Below the pieces are notes generated by a model. That model worked only from the letters and a program-made list of their open reading frames with translations, had not been told where the DNA came from and searched no databases. Both the position numbers and the translations under genes were made by a program. Of a DNA stretch of 7,173 nt, positions 1 through 5,677 are shown one piece after another. Source of the stretch: an uncultured Streptococcus sp. (lineage in GTDB: Bacteria > Bacillota > Bacilli > Lactobacillales > Streptococcaceae). The first letter of the stretch is position 1, and the number at the start of each line of letters is the position of its first letter. Where the stretch lies: assembly GCA_905373305.1 (NCBI GenBank), contig CAJPSM010000066.1, positions 1 to 7,173 on the forward strand, in the 5' to 3' direction.

Positions 1-1000
1 GTTTAGCTGCTTCACCGTTGATTTCGTTTTGAGTCGCACATGGAAGAGCGATGTCATAGTTGCCAGTGTATGTCCAGACAGAACCTTCGTGGTAAGTAGC
101 AGTAGATTTTTCAGCAGCGTATTCAGTCAAGCGAGCGCGACGATTATTCTTCACATCTGCTAGAAGGTCGAAGTCGATACCATTTTCATCGATGACATAA
201 CCGTTTGAGTCGGATACAGAGATAACAGTAGCGCCGAGTTCAGTTGCTTTTTGAAGAGCGTATTGAGCTACGTTACCAGAACCTGAAATAACCACTTTCT
301 TACCAGCAAAACTGTTACCATTAGCTTTGAGCATTTCTTCAGTGTAGTAAACCAAACCATAACCAGTTGCTTCTGGACGAATCAAGCTACCACCAAATCC
401 AAGAGGTTTACCAGTCAAGACACCCGCATCAAATTGGTTAAGACGTTTGTATTGTCCGTAAAGGTAACCAATTTCACGTCCACCAACACCGATATCACCA
501 GCAGGTACGTCAAGAGATGGTCCGATGTATTTTTGCAATTCAGTCATGAAGCTTTGGCAGAAGCGCATCACTTCAGCATCAGTCTTTCCTTTAGGATCGA
601 AGTCTGATCCCCCTTTACCTCCACCGATTGGAAGACCAGTCAAAACATTTTTAAAGATTTGTTCAAATCCGAGGAATTTCAAGATCCCTTGGTTTACAGT
701 TGGGTGGAAACGAAGTCCGCCTTTATATGGTCCAACAGCTGAGTTGAATTGAACACGGTAACCACGGTTGACTTGCACTTTTCCATCACGGTCAACCCAA
801 GGAACACGGAAAGAAATCACGCGCTCAGGCTCGGTGATACGTGCCAAGATGTTTTCTTCGATATACTCAGGGTGTTTTTCAAATACAGGCTCTAGAGTGC
901 TGAAGAATTCTTCAACCGCCTGGAGAAATTCAGCCTCATGCCCGTTACGAGCTTTCACAGTTGCAAACACGCTTTGGATATAGTTTTTAGCAGATGTCAT
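1..1000 (-). CDS. gdhA: NADP-type glutamate dehydrogenase, C-terminus cut by window edge
   Basis: Catalyses reductive amination of 2-oxoglutarate with ammonium and NADPH to glutamate in the cytoplasm, linking carbon and nitrogen metabolism. Reading the minus strand from the ATG at 1000 gives 333 uninterrupted residues. The family is about 448 long, so roughly the last 115 residues lie left of the window. Visible landmarks: the substrate-domain stretch GPYKGGLRFHP (90-100), the catalytic-lysine motif PIGGGKGGSDFDPKGK (124-139, K129), VPAGDIGVGGREIGY (165-179), and the Rossmann motif GSGNVA (240-245) followed by SVSDSNG (261-267), which resembles NADP-preferring hexameric enzymes such as E. coli GdhA. 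The start is supported by the Shine-Dalgarno AAGGAGAA (1005-1012 on the plus strand), four bases upstream. Codon choice is strongly biased (GAA, CAA, AAC, GGT), as expected for a highly expressed gene. It is divergent from pyrDA. Family call is near certain; NADP preference is inferred from resemblance. Confidence 0.97.
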   Translation of the reverse strand, partial: MTSAKNYIQSVFATVKARNGHEAEFLQAVEEFFSTLEPVFEKHPEYIEENILARITEPERVISFRVPWVDRDGKVQVNRGYRVQFNSAVGPYKGGLRFHPTVNQGILKFLGFEQIFKNVLTGLPIGGGKGGSDFDPKGKTDAEVMRFCQSFMTELQKYIGPSLDVPAGDIGVGGREIGYLYGQYKRLNQFDAGVLTGKPLGFGGSLIRPEATGYGLVYYTEEMLKANGNSFAGKKVVISGSGNVAQYALQKATELGATVISVSDSNGYVIDENGIDFDLLADVKNNRRARLTEYAAEKSTATYHEGSVWTYTGNYDIALPCATQNEINGEAAK

Positions 1001-1016
1001 ATCGTTCTCCTTTTGT

Positions 1017-1033
1017 TGTTATATTTTATTACA
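1017..1033 (-). promoter_or_regulatory. GlnR operator in the gdhA leader
   Basis: The 17 bases read TGTTA-TATTTTA-TTACA on the plus strand and TGTAA-TAAAATA-TAACA on the minus strand. This matches the Gram-positive GlnR/TnrA consensus TGTNA-N7-TNACA exactly, with no mismatch. The site runs from the predicted transcription start to just short of the Shine-Dalgarno sequence, where bound GlnR would block initiation or early elongation. GlnR represses gdhA in S. pneumoniae when glutamine or ammonium is plentiful (established for that species, from memory). The assignment here is by motif and position. Confidence 0.85.
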
Positions 1034-1039
1034 TGAGCC

Positions 1040-1068
1040 ATTATAGCAGAATTTTTTTTGAGTGTAAA
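1040..1068 (-). promoter_or_regulatory. SigA promoter of gdhA
   Basis: On the minus strand the -35 box is TTTACA (1063-1068), the spacer is exactly 17 bases (1046-1062) and the -10 box is a perfect TATAAT (1040-1045). The -10 is preceded by TGC, which makes it an extended -10. The spacer carries an eight-A tract. The start point would fall near 1033, giving a leader of about 33 bases before the gdhA ATG. One mismatch to consensus across both boxes predicts a strong, and therefore repressible, promoter. Confidence 0.88.
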
Positions 1069-1080
1069 GAAAAAAACAGA

Positions 1081-1095
1081 AATTTTCTAAAAATT
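1081..1095. promoter_or_regulatory. CodY box upstream of gdhA promoter
   Basis: AATTTTCTAAAAATT on the plus strand (AATTTTTAGAAAATT on the minus strand) matches the CodY consensus AATTTTCWGAAAATT at 14 of 15 positions. It sits 12 bases upstream of the gdhA -35 box, about -48 to -62 from the predicted start, and about -82 to -96 from the pyrDA start. CodY senses branched-chain amino acids and, in many Firmicutes, GTP. The surrounding DNA is AT-rich, which raises the rate of chance matches, so the call rests on the closeness of the match plus a known target gene. Confidence 0.65.
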
Positions 1096-1135
1096 CTTTC
1101 AATTTACAAAACCGAACGTTTTATATAGAAATTAG

Positions 1136-1150
1136 TTTCTCAAAGAGAAA
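1136..1150. repeat. Palindrome TTTCTC-AAA-GAGAAA at pyrDA -35 position
   Basis: Perfect 6-base arms flank three A residues. The palindrome covers the place where the pyrDA -35 box would be and ends 14 bases before the -10 hexamer. It lies upstream of the predicted transcript start, so it should act as DNA (an operator) rather than as an RNA hairpin. I do not recognise the motif as the site of a named regulator. A chance occurrence in AT-rich DNA is possible. Confidence 0.45.
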
Positions 1151-1161
1151 ATATGAAAGTA

Positions 1162-1170
1162 TGGTATAAT
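1162..1170 (+). promoter_or_regulatory. Extended -10 promoter of pyrDA
   Basis: TGG-TATAAT gives a perfect -10 hexamer (1165-1170) with the TGn extension. At 17-base spacing the -35 position (1142-1147) reads AAAGAG, which is not a recognisable -35, so the promoter depends on the extended -10 element. Predicted start is near 1177, giving a leader of only about 28 bases. Confidence 0.75.
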
Positions 1171-1204
1171 ATTAGAAATAAAAGGAATCTGGAGGATCAG
1201 AATC

Positions 1205-2140
1205 ATGGTATCAACGAAAACACAAATAGCTGGCTTTGAGTTTGATAATTGCTTGATGAATGCAGCAGGTGTGGCTTGTATGACGATAGAAGAGCTTGAA
1301 GGAGTCAAAAACTCAGCGGCGGGAACCTTTGTCACAAAGACAGCGACCTTGGACTTTCGTCAGGGGAATCCTGAACCACGTTATCAGGATGTTCCACTTG
1401 GTTCTATCAACTCCATGGGCTTACCAAATAATGGCCTAGACTATTATCTGGACTATCTTTTGGACTTGCAGGAAAAAGAGCCAAACCGAACTTTCTTTCT
1501 ATCTTTAGTTGGCATGTCTCCAGAAGAAACACATACCATCTTGAAAAAAGTTCAAGAGAGTGAATTCAAAGGACTGACAGAGCTTAATCTCTCTTGTCCA
1601 AATGTTCCAGGAAAACCTCAGATTGCCTATGATTTTGAGACAACAGACCGTATCTTGGCAGAAGTATTTACCTACTTTACCAAACCTCTTGGAATCAAAT
1701 TGCCACCTTATTTTGATATTGTTCACTTTGATCAAGCGGCAGCTATTTTCAACAAATATCCACTCAAGTTTGTTAACTGTGTTAACTCTATCGGAAACGG
1801 CCTTTATATAGAAGACGAGTCGGTCGTGATTCGTCCTAAAAATGGTTTTGGTGGCATTGGTGGAGAGTATATCAAGCCAACTGCTCTTGCTAATGTGCAC
1901 GCCTTTTGTCAACGTCTCAATCCGCAAATCCAAATCATCGGAACGGGTGGCGTTCTTACGGGTCGTGATGCCTTTGAACATATCCTCTGCGGTGCTAGTA
2001 TGGTGCAAATAGGAACGACGCTCCACAAAGAAGGCGTCGGTGCTTTTGAACGCATTACCAATGAACTAAAAGAAATCATGGCGGAAAAAGGATACGAGAG
2101 CCTAGAAGATTTCCGTGGGAAATTGCGCTATATTGGTTAA
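1205..2140 (+). CDS. pyrDA: Dihydroorotate dehydrogenase, class 1A (fumarate-type)
   Basis: Oxidises dihydroorotate to orotate, the fourth step of UMP synthesis, using FMN. Class 1A enzymes are soluble homodimers that pass electrons to fumarate and need no PyrK subunit. The 311 residues equal the length of Lactococcus lactis PyrDA and follow it closely. Landmarks: FMN/substrate segments TKTATLDFRQGNPEPRY (44-60) and NSMGLPNNG (69-77), the active-site loop NLSCPNVPGKPQ (128-139) with the catalytic base C131 (class 1 uses Cys where class 2 uses Ser), KLPPYFD (165-171), NSIGNGL (194-200), and the FMN-phosphate region GTGGVLTGRDAFEH (246-259). The start has Shine-Dalgarno GGAGGA (1191-1196), eight bases before ATG. 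holA follows after 32 bases with no terminator, so the two are probably co-transcribed. No PyrR attenuator fits in the short leader. Confidence 0.97.
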   Translation: MVSTKTQIAGFEFDNCLMNAAGVACMTIEELEGVKNSAAGTFVTKTATLDFRQGNPEPRYQDVPLGSINSMGLPNNGLDYYLDYLLDLQEKEPNRTFFLSLVGMSPEETHTILKKVQESEFKGLTELNLSCPNVPGKPQIAYDFETTDRILAEVFTYFTKPLGIKLPPYFDIVHFDQAAAIFNKYPLKFVNCVNSIGNGLYIEDESVVIRPKNGFGGIGGEYIKPTALANVHAFCQRLNPQIQIIGTGGVLTGRDAFEHILCGASMVQIGTTLHKEGVGAFERITNELKEIMAEKGYESLEDFRGKLRYIG

Positions 2141-2172
2141 AGTTACTAAAAAATCAGAAGAAAGGAGAGAAG

Positions 2173-3210
2173 ATGCTAGCCATAGAAGACAGTCAGAAGT
2201 TGACTTTATCAAATTTATCTAGCCTGAGCCTATTTACAGGGACAGACCAGGGTCAGTTTGAAGTTATGAAGAGTCAAGTGTTGAAACAGATTGGTTATGA
2301 TCCAGCTGATCTCAACTTTGCTTACTTTGATATGAAAGAAGTAGCCTATAAAGACTTAGAGTTGGAGTTGGTCAGTCTCCCTTTCTTTGCGGATGAAAAA
2401 ATCGTGATATTAGACCATTTTGTCGATATCACAACAGCCAAGAAACGGTTTTTAACAGATGATGAGCTCAAGTCATTTGAGGCATACCTTGATAACCCTT
2501 CGCCAACAACCAAGTTATTGATATTTGCGGAAGGAAAACTGGACAGTAAGAGACGGCTGGTCAAATTACTTAAGCGTGATGCCAAGGTTTTTGATGCAGT
2601 AGAAGCCAAAGAACAAGAATTGCGCCAGTATTTCCAAAAATGGAGCCAGACACAAGGTCTGCAGTTTGCAGAAAAGTCTTTTGAAAATCTACTCATCAAG
2701 TCTGGTTTTCAGTTTAGTGAAATCCAGAAAAACCTCCTTTTTTTACAGTCTTATAAATCAGACGGCGTGATTGAGGAGAAGGACATTGTCGAAGCCATTC
2801 CAAAGACTCTGCAGGACAATATTTTTGATTTGACTCAGCTTATCTTGGGCAAAAAGATCGATCAGGCCCGTGACTTGGTCAGAGATTTGACCTTGCAAGG
2901 GGAGGATGAGATCAAGCTCATAGCTGTCATGTTAGGACAGTTTCGTACCTTTACCCAAGTGAAGATTTTATCAGAGACTGGTCAGACGGAATCGCAGATT
3001 GCAAGTAGTTTAGGTAGTTATCTAGGACGCACTCCAAATCCTTATCAAATCAAGTTTGCACTGAGAGATTCGAGAGGGATTTCCTTGGCCTTTCTCAAAC
3101 GAGCGATTTCTTATTTGATTGAAACAGACTACCAGATTAAGACAGGTGTCTATGAAAAAGGGTACCTGTTTGAAAAGGTACTCTTGCAGATTGCGACAGA
3201 GGCGAATTGA
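2173..3210 (+). CDS. holA: DNA polymerase III delta subunit (clamp loader)
   Basis: Delta is the wrench of the clamp-loader complex: it binds the DnaN sliding clamp and opens it for loading at primed sites. The 345-residue length is typical. The N-terminal AAA+-like fold starts at FTGTDQGQFE (21-30), where the P-loop should be but without a GKT Walker A, as expected because delta does not hydrolyse ATP. SLPFFADEKIVIL (68-80) matches the clamp-binding element, with F71 and F72 at the hydrophobic-plug position. Middle and C-terminal helical parts include TLQDNIFDLTQLILGKK (212-228) and a final helical collar domain. The start is set by Shine-Dalgarno AAAGGAGA (2161-2168). The gene ends 69 bases before sodA with no hairpin between, so read-through into sodA is likely. 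Confidence 0.93.
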   Translation: MLAIEDSQKLTLSNLSSLSLFTGTDQGQFEVMKSQVLKQIGYDPADLNFAYFDMKEVAYKDLELELVSLPFFADEKIVILDHFVDITTAKKRFLTDDELKSFEAYLDNPSPTTKLLIFAEGKLDSKRRLVKLLKRDAKVFDAVEAKEQELRQYFQKWSQTQGLQFAEKSFENLLIKSGFQFSEIQKNLLFLQSYKSDGVIEEKDIVEAIPKTLQDNIFDLTQLILGKKIDQARDLVRDLTLQGEDEIKLIAVMLGQFRTFTQVKILSETGQTESQIASSLGSYLGRTPNPYQIKFALRDSRGISLAFLKRAISYLIETDYQIKTGVYEKGYLFEKVLLQIATEAN

Positions 3211-3219
3211 GCAAAAAAC

Positions 3220-3248
3220 TTGAAAAAAGTGAATGTTTGCGTTATCAT
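3220..3248 (+). promoter_or_regulatory. SigA promoter of sodA
   Basis: TTGAAA (3220-3225) and TATCAT (3243-3248) are separated by exactly 17 bases, one mismatch to consensus in each box. The promoter begins nine bases after the holA stop, and the start point would be near 3255, about 25 bases before the sodA ATG. sodA can therefore be transcribed independently of pyrDA-holA. Confidence 0.75.
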
Positions 3249-3279
3249 TTTCATATAGAAAGAAAAAGAGGTATTACAG

Positions 3280-3885
3280 ATGGCTATTATCTTACCAGAC
3301 CTTCCATACGCATATGACGCTTTGGAACCTTACATCGATGCAGAAACAATGCACTTGCACCATGACAAGCACCATCAAACCTACGTTAACAATGCGAATG
3401 CTGCTCTTGAAAAACACCCTGAAATCGGTGAAGACCTTGAAGCTTTGCTTGCTGATGTAGAATCTATCCCAGCTGATATCCGTCAAGCACTTATCAACAA
3501 TGGTGGTGGACACTTGAACCACGCTCTTTTCTGGGAATTGATGACTCCTGAAAAAACAGCTCCATCAGCAGAACTTGCAGCAGCAATCGACGCAACATTT
3601 GGTTCATTTGAAGAATTCCAAGCAGCCTTTACAGCAGCAGCTACAACTCGCTTCGGTTCTGGATGGGCATGGTTGGTTGTCAACAAAGAAGGGAAGCTTG
3701 AAGTAACTTCAACAGCAAACCAAGACACACCAATCTCAGAAGGTAAAAAACCAATCTTGGGCTTGGACGTTTGGGAACATGCTTACTACGTTAAATACCG
3801 CAATGTGCGTCCTGACTACATCAAAGCTTTCTTCTCAGTCATCAACTGGAACAAAGTAGATGAGCTTTATGCAGCAGCGAAATAA
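3280..3885 (+). CDS. sodA: Manganese superoxide dismutase
   Basis: Converts superoxide to hydrogen peroxide and oxygen in the cytoplasm. The 201 residues are full length for the Fe/Mn SOD family. The four metal ligands are visible: H27 in MHLHHDKHH, H81 in GGGHLNHALFWE, and D163 and H167 in LDVWEHAYY. G77 before H78 together with Q148 in ANQDTP is the arrangement of Mn-type or cambialistic enzymes, since Fe-type enzymes carry the outer-sphere Gln in the N-terminal half. The start is supported by AAGAGG (3266-3271), eight bases upstream; alternative starts are not needed, because Fe/Mn SODs begin close to this LPDLPYAYDALEP segment. No signal peptide. Codon use is strongly biased, consistent with high expression. 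It has its own promoter and is closed by a strong terminator, so a monocistronic message plus read-through from holA is expected. Confidence 0.98.
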   Translation: MAIILPDLPYAYDALEPYIDAETMHLHHDKHHQTYVNNANAALEKHPEIGEDLEALLADVESIPADIRQALINNGGGHLNHALFWELMTPEKTAPSAELAAAIDATFGSFEEFQAAFTAAATTRFGSGWAWLVVNKEGKLEVTSTANQDTPISEGKKPILGLDVWEHAYYVKYRNVRPDYIKAFFSVINWNKVDELYAAAK

Positions 3886-3895
3886 TGAATAGGAA

Positions 3896-3919
3896 GGGAA
3901 GAGTCATTCTTCTCTTTTT
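3896..3919 (+). terminator. Weak possible first terminator after sodA
   Basis: AAGAG (3899-3903) pairs with CTCTT (3912-3916), extendable by three G-U wobbles, around an eight-base loop and running into a T stretch (3915-3920). The stem is short and AT-rich, so this is at best a partial terminator ahead of the stronger one 30 bases downstream. Confidence 0.35.
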
Positions 3920-3932
3920 TGCTTTATATGGC

Positions 3933-3962
3933 AGAAGTCTGGCAAAATCGTCAGACTTTTTT
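3933..3962 (+). terminator. Rho-independent terminator after sodA
   Basis: AAGTCTG (3935-3941) and CAGACTT (3952-3958) form a perfect seven-pair stem. It extends inward by a G-U and a C-G pair, leaving a six-base loop, and outward by a wobble and an A-U pair. A six-T run (3957-3962) follows directly. It separates the pyrDA-holA-sodA unit from the yutD-rlmN operon. Confidence 0.88.
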
Positions 3963-3998
3963 CATTTTTATGAGAAACGTGCTAACTGCTAGAAATTA

Positions 3999-4007
3999 TG
4001 GTAAAAT
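3999..4007 (+). promoter_or_regulatory. Extended -10 promoter of the yutD-rlmN operon
   Basis: TGG-TAAAAT has five of six -10 positions plus the TGn extension. No -35 box is recognisable 16 to 18 bases upstream. Predicted start is near 4014, about 26 bases before the ATG. A promoter is needed here because the preceding terminator is strong. Confidence 0.6.
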
Positions 4008-4039
4008 AGAGTGTTAAGTAATCGTGGAAAAGGAAGACT

Positions 4040-4570
4040 ATGCGTAAAGAAATTGCACCTGAATTATACAACTATAACAAGTTTCCTGGCCCAGAATTTC
4101 AGGTAAATGGGGATAAGGTTGAGACTGAAGGGATTGCTTTTACCTTGGTTGAGAATATCAAGGATGCTTTCGATGTGACAGTCTTTAACCAGCGCTTCTC
4201 AGAAGTGTTGACCAAGTTTGATTATGTCGTGGGGGACTGGAGCAATGAACAGCTTCGCCTACGTGGTTTTTACAAAGACGATCGAACAGAGGAAAAAATT
4301 GAAAAAATCAGTCGCTTACAAGATTATCTTTTGGAGTACTGTAGTTATGGTTGTGCTTATTTTGTCCTAGAAAACCAAGCACCAAAGCGTGCGTCATTTG
4401 ACAAGAAAATGCGTAAAAAGGAAGAGGAAAACCTTCCTAGAAGAGGAAAGAAACCCTCGCAAAATAAAAGAAAACCAAATGCGGATAAGAGAAATAGACG
4501 TCGTCATAAGGATCAAAAGTCTCAGAAAGAGGACAAGGGACAGCGCCATTTTGTCATTCGTCAGAAATAG
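4040..4570 (+). CDS. yutD: YutD-family protein (DUF1027) with basic tail
   Basis: A Firmicute-conserved protein of unknown function that I recognise as a YutD homologue. The 176 residues fall into two parts. Residues 1-112 are a compact globular region with GIAFTLVENIKDAFDVTVFNQ (31-51), a YVVGDW motif (62-67), LRLRGFY (72-78) and a Cys-containing end CSYGCAYFVLEN (101-112). Residues 116-176 are low-complexity and very basic, with 26 Lys/Arg against 8 Asp/Glu, ending in RHFVIRQK. The tail resembles disordered RNA- or ribosome-binding extensions (inference). No signal peptide or membrane segment. The start follows the purine-rich AAAAGGAAG (4027-4035). rlmN begins 20 bases after the stop, so the protein may be tied to translation or rRNA, but no function can be claimed. 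Confidence 0.85.
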   Translation: MRKEIAPELYNYNKFPGPEFQVNGDKVETEGIAFTLVENIKDAFDVTVFNQRFSEVLTKFDYVVGDWSNEQLRLRGFYKDDRTEEKIEKISRLQDYLLEYCSYGCAYFVLENQAPKRASFDKKMRKKEEENLPRRGKKPSQNKRKPNADKRNRRRHKDQKSQKEDKGQRHFVIRQK

Positions 4571-4590
4571 ATAGAGAATAAGGAGAAGAG

Positions 4591-5676
4591 ATGAAACCGT
4601 CCATTTACAGTTTAACACGTCAAACCATGCAAGAATGGGTATTAGAACAAGGAGAAAAGAAATTCCGTGCAGATCAAATCTGGGAATGGCTCTACCGTAA
4701 ACGTGTCCAGTCATTTGAAGAAATGACCAACCTTTCCAAGGATTTGATTGCCAAGCTCAATGAGCAATTTGTGGTAAATCCATTGAAACAACGCATCGTC
4801 CAAGAGTCGGCTGATGGTACTGTTAAGTATCTTTTCGAGTTGCCAGATGGTATGTTGATTGAAACAGTACTGATGCGTCAACACTATGGGCTGTCAGTCT
4901 GTGTGACCACTCAGGTCGGCTGTAATATTGGTTGTACCTTCTGTGCATCCGGCTTGATTAAGAAACAACGTGACCTTAATAACGGTGAAATTGTAGCACA
5001 GATCATGCTGGTTCAGAAATATTTTGATGAGCGTGGTCAGGATGAACGTGTCAGTCATATCGTTGTCATGGGAATTGGTGAACCATTTGATAACTACAAC
5101 AATGTTTTGAATTTCGTCCGTACCATCAATGATGACAAGGGGATGGCTATCGGTGCTCGTCACATTACAGTTTCTACTTCGGGCTTGGCTCACAAAATTC
5201 GTGACTTTGCTAATGAAGGCGTACAGGTTAATCTGGCTGTTTCCCTTCACGCACCTAATAATGAATTGCGCTCAAGCATCATGAAAATTAACCGTGCCTT
5301 TCCGATTGAAAAGCTCTTTGCAGCTATTGAGTACTATATCGAAACAACCAATCGCCGTATGACCTTTGAATACATCATGCTCAATGAAGTCAATGATGGT
5401 GTTGAACAGGCCTTGGAGTTGGCTGAGTTGCTCAAGAACATCAAGAAATTATCTTACGTAAACTTGATTCCCTATAACCCAGTTAGTGAACATGACCAAT
5501 ATAGCCGTAGTCCTAAAGAGCGCGTGATGGCCTTCTATGATACCCTCAAGAAAAAAGGGATTAATTGTGTCGTCCGTCAAGAGCATGGTACAGATATTGA
5601 TGCGGCTTGTGGACAATTGCGCTCCAATACAATGAAACGTGACCGCCAGAAGGCAGTCGCAGCGGTAAATCCATAA
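4591..5676 (+). CDS. rlmN: Dual-specificity 23S rRNA/tRNA adenine-C2 methyltransferase RlmN
   Basis: A radical-SAM enzyme that methylates C2 of A2503 in the peptidyl-transferase centre of 23S rRNA and, in E. coli, also A37 of some tRNAs. The 361 residues are typical. Landmarks: N-terminal RNA-binding region containing RADQIWEWLYRKR (26-38), ETVLM (91-95, E91 corresponding to the E. coli catalytic base), the 4Fe-4S motif CxxxCxxC at C111, C115 and C118 in VGCNIGCTFCASG, the SAM-binding GIGEP (161-165), SVSTSG-like strand TVSTSGL (193-199), NLAVSLHAPN (214-223), and the methyl-carrying C340 in DIDAACGQL. C118 and C340 are the pair used in the methyl-transfer mechanism. Shine-Dalgarno AAGGAG (4580-4585), five bases before ATG. 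Its chromosomal operon setting and length point to housekeeping RlmN rather than the resistance enzyme Cfr, which methylates C8 of the same base. Confidence 0.97.
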   Translation: MKPSIYSLTRQTMQEWVLEQGEKKFRADQIWEWLYRKRVQSFEEMTNLSKDLIAKLNEQFVVNPLKQRIVQESADGTVKYLFELPDGMLIETVLMRQHYGLSVCVTTQVGCNIGCTFCASGLIKKQRDLNNGEIVAQIMLVQKYFDERGQDERVSHIVVMGIGEPFDNYNNVLNFVRTINDDKGMAIGARHITVSTSGLAHKIRDFANEGVQVNLAVSLHAPNNELRSSIMKINRAFPIEKLFAAIEYYIETTNRRMTFEYIMLNEVNDGVEQALELAELLKNIKKLSYVNLIPYNPVSEHDQYSRSPKERVMAFYDTLKKKGINCVVRQEHGTDIDAACGQLRSNTMKRDRQKAVAAVNP

Positions 5677-5677
5677 A

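Larger units (their letters stand above)
1001..1204. other. Divergent gdhA/pyrDA control region
   Basis: This 204-base gap is the only intergenic region over 200 bases. It holds the back-to-back promoters, GlnR site, CodY-like box and palindrome listed separately. Between them, 1096-1135 contains TTTACA (1103-1108) and TATAGA (1124-1129) at 15-base spacing, a poor plus-strand promoter candidate. I see no hairpin followed by a T-run and no credible reading frame in it. Confidence 0.8.

Noticed and set aside
525..983. Two plus-strand frames of 75 and 71 codons
   Set aside because: Both are antisense to gdhA, whose full conserved sequence is read on the other strand. The translations look like no protein family.
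1103..1129. Second plus-strand promoter TTTACA/TATAGA upstream of pyrDA
   Set aside because: Spacing is only 15 bases and the -10 is imperfect. The TGG-TATAAT element downstream is much better placed.
1505..2026. 173-codon open frame antisense to pyrDA
   Set aside because: It lies wholly inside a convincing gene, has no Shine-Dalgarno or promoter, and the translation shows no recognisable domain. It is a by-product of codon bias on the sense strand.
3885..3992. 35-codon frame whose ATG overlaps the sodA stop (TAATG)
   Set aside because: It runs straight through the sodA terminator hairpin and T-run and shows no recognisable peptide, so it would rarely be on a message. Its Phe-rich part is just the terminator T-run.
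4394..4714. 106-codon minus-strand frame with a membrane-protein-like, Leu/Phe-rich translation
   Set aside because: The hydrophobicity arises because it is antisense to the lysine-rich yutD tail (AAA/AAG read backwards as TTT/CTT). It crosses the yutD-rlmN junction and has no start signals.
4591..5676. Possible Cfr-type multidrug resistance methyltransferase
   Set aside because: Operon setting, length and overall sequence fit housekeeping RlmN. There is no mobile-element context.
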